Shown: in pieces, positions 62,453 through 64,000 of the stretch
Layout of the letters: every line of letters begins with the position of its first letter
How positions within the stretch are numbered: the first letter of the stretch is position 1
Source: Lentzea albida
GTDB taxonomy: Bacteria > Actinomycetota > Actinomycetes > Mycobacteriales > Pseudonocardiaceae
NCBI RefSeq assembly: GCF_900111005.1
Contig: NZ_FOFV01000012.1
Coordinates: 186,001-250,000, forward strand
DNA length: 64,000 nucleotides
Direction of reading: 5' to 3'
Position numbers and translations under genes: made by a program
Notes under the pieces: model-generated
What the model was told of the DNA's origin: nothing
Seen by the model: only the letters and a program-made list of their open reading frames with translations
Databases searched by the model: none

Positions 62453-63493
62453 CTAGGGATTTCCGGCGTCCGGAACGTCCCCGCGCGGTGGACATTCGTT
62501 CGTAGCTCTCGCGGGGGACAACTCCAGCGCCGCGGACAGCCAGGCGAAGGGCATGAAGTCGGCCGCGTCCTGCGAGGTTCCGTTGATGATCCCCACCAGC
62601 GACTGGTACCGGGTGTGCGGGTCCCGCGGCTCCGCGGCCTCCGCGATCGACTCCAGGTGCAGCTCCTCGACGCGCAGGACGTCCGCGGCCAGCCGCTGCC
62701 GCAGCTCGGTGCTGTCCGGTTCCCCCATGAGCTCGCGCAGGTGGTCCGCGTAGGCGTCCGCGATCTCGCGCCCCTGCGGCGAGTCCGCCGGCACCCCGTC
62801 CCTGCGGGCCTGGTCCGCCCGCTGGAAGATCGCGCCACCGCGGTCGAACGAGCCCAGCACCTCCGGTGACATCATCACCTGGGCACCGGGCGTGGACACG
62901 GTCTCGTGCAGCTGCTCGTGCACCGCGCGGCGGAAGTCCGCGTCCTGCAGCAGGTTCGCCAGCTCGATCCACGCCTCCAGCTGCTCGGTGGCGGGTTCCT
63001 CCGGCAGGACCGGCCGCTCGCTGCGCAGCAGGTCCAGGAAGGCGGGCGTGGCCGCGAGCCCGTCGCTGATCTCGCTCCAGAAGTCGTCGATCAGCCGCTC
63101 GCGCTCCTCGTCGGACATGCCGACCAGCTTGTGCAGCAGGACCACCTGCTCGGACTCGGTGTGCTGCCGGGCGATCGTGCGCAGCACGGCCGTCCTGGAC
63201 CGGATGCGCCGCGCCTGCTCGTCCAGCCGCGCCAGGTGCGCGGTCGCGAGATCCGTCAGCGTCACGCTGCCGTCGAGCAGCCGCCGGATGTCCTCGAGCC
63301 CCGCGTCGAGGTCGCGCAACGTGCTCACGAACTCCAGCCGGGCGATCGCGTGCACGTCGTAGAGCCGGTGCCCGGCCGTCGTGACGCGCGCGGGCGCCAC
63401 GACACCTTCGTCGGAGTAGAAGCGGATGGCGCTGACGCTCAGCCCGGTGCGGCGCGCCACCTCACCGATCGCGTACAGCCTGTTGTCGTCCAT
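62453..63493 (-). CDS. MerR-family transcriptional regulator with long helical effector domain
   Basis: 346 residues from ATG 63493; an in-frame GTG/ATG slightly upstream is possible. Residues about 4-72 form the MerR winged helix (YAIGEVARRTGLSVSAIRFYSDEGVVAPARVTTAGHRLYDVHAIARLEFVSTLRDL), followed by the dimer coiled coil to about residue 120. The C-terminal 220 residues are helical and unlike metal-binding MerR; no Cys cluster is seen, so the inducer is probably organic or membrane-related. It is first in an operon with a CPBP protease and a two-component system. A perfect CTCAAG-N3-CTTGAG dyad 18 bp upstream fits a MerR operator between -35 and -10. Confidence 0.9.
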   Translation of the reverse strand: MDDNRLYAIGEVARRTGLSVSAIRFYSDEGVVAPARVTTAGHRLYDVHAIARLEFVSTLRDLDAGLEDIRRLLDGSVTLTDLATAHLARLDEQARRIRSRTAVLRTIARQHTESEQVVLLHKLVGMSDEERERLIDDFWSEISDGLAATPAFLDLLRSERPVLPEEPATEQLEAWIELANLLQDADFRRAVHEQLHETVSTPGAQVMMSPEVLGSFDRGGAIFQRADQARRDGVPADSPQGREIADAYADHLRELMGEPDSTELRQRLAADVLRVEELHLESIAEAAEPRDPHTRYQSLVGIINGTSQDAADFMPFAWLSAALELSPARATNECPPRGDVPDAGNP

Positions 63494-63510
63494 GACGCCT
63501 ACGATCAAAC

Positions 63511-63525
63511 CTCAAGCCGCTTGAG
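63511..63525. promoter_or_regulatory. MerR-type operator dyad CTCAAG-CCG-CTTGAG
   Basis: A perfect 6-bp inverted repeat with a 3-nt spacer lies 18 bp upstream of the MerR start. On the minus strand it fills the gap between a -35-like TTGCAT and a -10-like TGATCG with long spacing (about 18-19 nt), the classical MerR promoter layout. It probably controls the whole MerR-CPBP-kinase-regulator operon. Confidence 0.6.
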
Positions 63526-63547
63526 ATGCAAGCCACGATCGGATTAC

Positions 63548-63576
63548 TTGAGCATTACCAACCCTTTACCTATGCT
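63548..63576 (+). promoter_or_regulatory. Sigma70-type promoter of the terC transcript
   Basis: TTGAGC (63548-63553) and TATGCT (63571-63576) are spaced by exactly 17 nt. The expected start about 7 nt later is 63583, the first base of the riboswitch P1 stem. Confidence 0.75.
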
Positions 63577-63582
63577 GTCCGG

Positions 63583-63676
63583 CGAGGGGAGTACTTCCCA
63601 AGCGTCTGCCCGGTCAGTACGGACATCCGGAAGGTGTCCCCGGGAGGCCACCCGACCTCGGGTGAAGGAGACCTCG
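63583..63676 (+). ncRNA. yybP-ykoY (manganese) riboswitch candidate
   Basis: The P1 stem CGAGG (63583-63587)/CCTCG (63672-63676) closes an element beginning GGAGTAC and ending GGAGA. These correspond to the conserved GGGGAGUA and GAGACC ends of the yybP-ykoY family, with an internal CAGTACGGAC and a GGACA/TGTCC hairpin (63621-63625/63635-63639). The family binds Mn2+ and precedes Mn exporters and terC/alx genes, exactly the gene that follows. Identified by eye from motif order and pairing. Confidence 0.72.
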
Positions 63677-63694
63677 AACGATCGTTGTTCGAGG
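63672..63694 (+). promoter_or_regulatory. Alternative hairpin sequestering the terC ribosome binding site
   Basis: CCTCGAAC (63672-63679) can pair perfectly with GTTCGAGG (63687-63694), which includes the first bases of the GAGGAGG ribosome binding site (63691-63697). The same CCTCG forms the 3' side of riboswitch P1, so the two stems are mutually exclusive: a translational switch. Confidence 0.65.
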
Positions 63695-63701
63695 AGGTCC
63701 T

Positions 63702-64000
63702 GTGCCCGTGGAATCCGTGGCAACGCCCGCACTGTGGTTCATCAGCATCGCGGTGCTGCTCGGTCTGCTGGTCGTCGACTTCCTGGTGACGCGGCGCCCG
63801 CACGAGGTGTCGATCAAGGAAGCGACCGGCTGGTCCGTCTTCTACCTGGCTCTGCCGTTCGTGTTCGGACTCTGGCTCTGGTACGAGTTCGGCAGCGGCC
63901 AGTCCCTGGAGTTCGTGACCGGTTTCGTCGTCGAGAAGTCGCTCTCGGTCGACAACCTGTTCGTCTTCATGCTGCTGCTGGCCGCATTCAGCGTGCCGTC
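63702..64000 (+). CDS. TerC/Alx-family membrane protein, N-terminal part (cut by window edge)
   Basis: The first 99 codons are present, from GTG 63702 (GTG 63708 is also possible), with GAGGAGG upstream. Membrane segments lie at about residues 10-28 and 45-65. The diagnostic VEKSLSVDNLFVFMLL with its acidic residues in the membrane is typical of TerC, whose members export Mn2+ or take part in tellurite resistance and membrane-protein metalation. An upstream yybP-ykoY-type element supports a manganese-export role. The gene continues past position 64,000. Confidence 0.9.
   Translation, partial: MPVESVATPALWFISIAVLLGLLVVDFLVTRRPHEVSIKEATGWSVFYLALPFVFGLWLWYEFGSGQSLEFVTGFVVEKSLSVDNLFVFMLLLAAFSVP

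Noticed and set aside
62508..62838. N-terminal extension of the CPBP gene to 62838
   Set aside because: That part is antisense-like Arg/Ser-rich sequence inside the MerR gene. ATG 62442 gives the normal first membrane helix.
1..64000. tRNA, rRNA, insertion sequences or attachment sites
   Set aside because: I looked for cloverleaf-like ends, transposase motifs and terminal inverted repeats and saw none I could support.

Overview
The window is a very GC-rich actinobacterial segment. WXG100/PPE/EspG type VII secretion (T7SS) genes paired with a YbaB-family gene, a DesA3-type desaturase with its reductase, many GTG starts and ATGA/GTGA stop-start overlaps together suggest a Pseudonocardiaceae genome (Lentzea/Saccharothrix/Actinosynnema-like). 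The genus is inferred, not proven.

Region 1 (1-37,652, + strand) is a T7SS-substrate locus. It opens with the tail of one espG gene, a hairpin and a leader carrying a perfect CRP/GlxR-type site. A tightly packed operon follows: small helical PE-like protein, PPE-like protein with a Gly/Pro repeat tail, second EspG chaperone, YbaB-family protein, WXG-type protein with EPLQPMQA repeats, and one continuous 30.8-kb gene for a 10,279-residue protein. Its stop lies one base from the start of an XRE-family regulator. The giant protein is the most remarkable object here. It has an EspC-like N-terminus, about 1,000 residues of Pro/Gly/Thr repeats (some shared with the PPE protein), a possible GT-B-like domain, three metzincin-like domains with HExxHxxGxxD, twelve homologous beta-rich units in two modules, two GT-A-like domains with DFD, two cysteine-less OTU-like domains, three copies of an unrecognised helical domain, and coiled coils. 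I found no cysteine in it. It looks like an exported multi-enzyme effector or surface machine. No T7SS core genes (eccC, eccD, mycP) lie in the window.

Region 2 (37,636-43,132) holds an MFS exporter, an anchored protein with twin Cys repeats and a double-psi-barrel-like end, a divergent TDT transporter/LysR pair, and a small dimeric-barrel-like protein coupled to a YceI protein.

Region 3 (43,347-53,285) holds a Tat-exported GH2 enzyme behind a LacI-type operator, lgt, a secreted PepX/CocE-type hydrolase, and a DesA3-like desaturase with its ferredoxin reductase, divergent from a PucR-like regulator.

Region 4 (53,286-58,575) is an ECF sigma factor / zinc-finger membrane anti-sigma-like protein / two ABC ATPases / two membrane proteins operon. 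It follows a C-rich non-coding stretch and an ECF-type promoter that predicts a leaderless sigma mRNA.

Region 5 (58,577-64,000) has a secreted SGNH hydrolase and a minus-strand operon MerR - CPBP protease - histidine kinase - NarL-type regulator with a MerR-type dyad upstream. At the right edge is a terC gene cut by the window, preceded by a sigma70-type promoter and what looks like a yybP-ykoY manganese riboswitch whose 3' strand can alternatively pair over the ribosome binding site.
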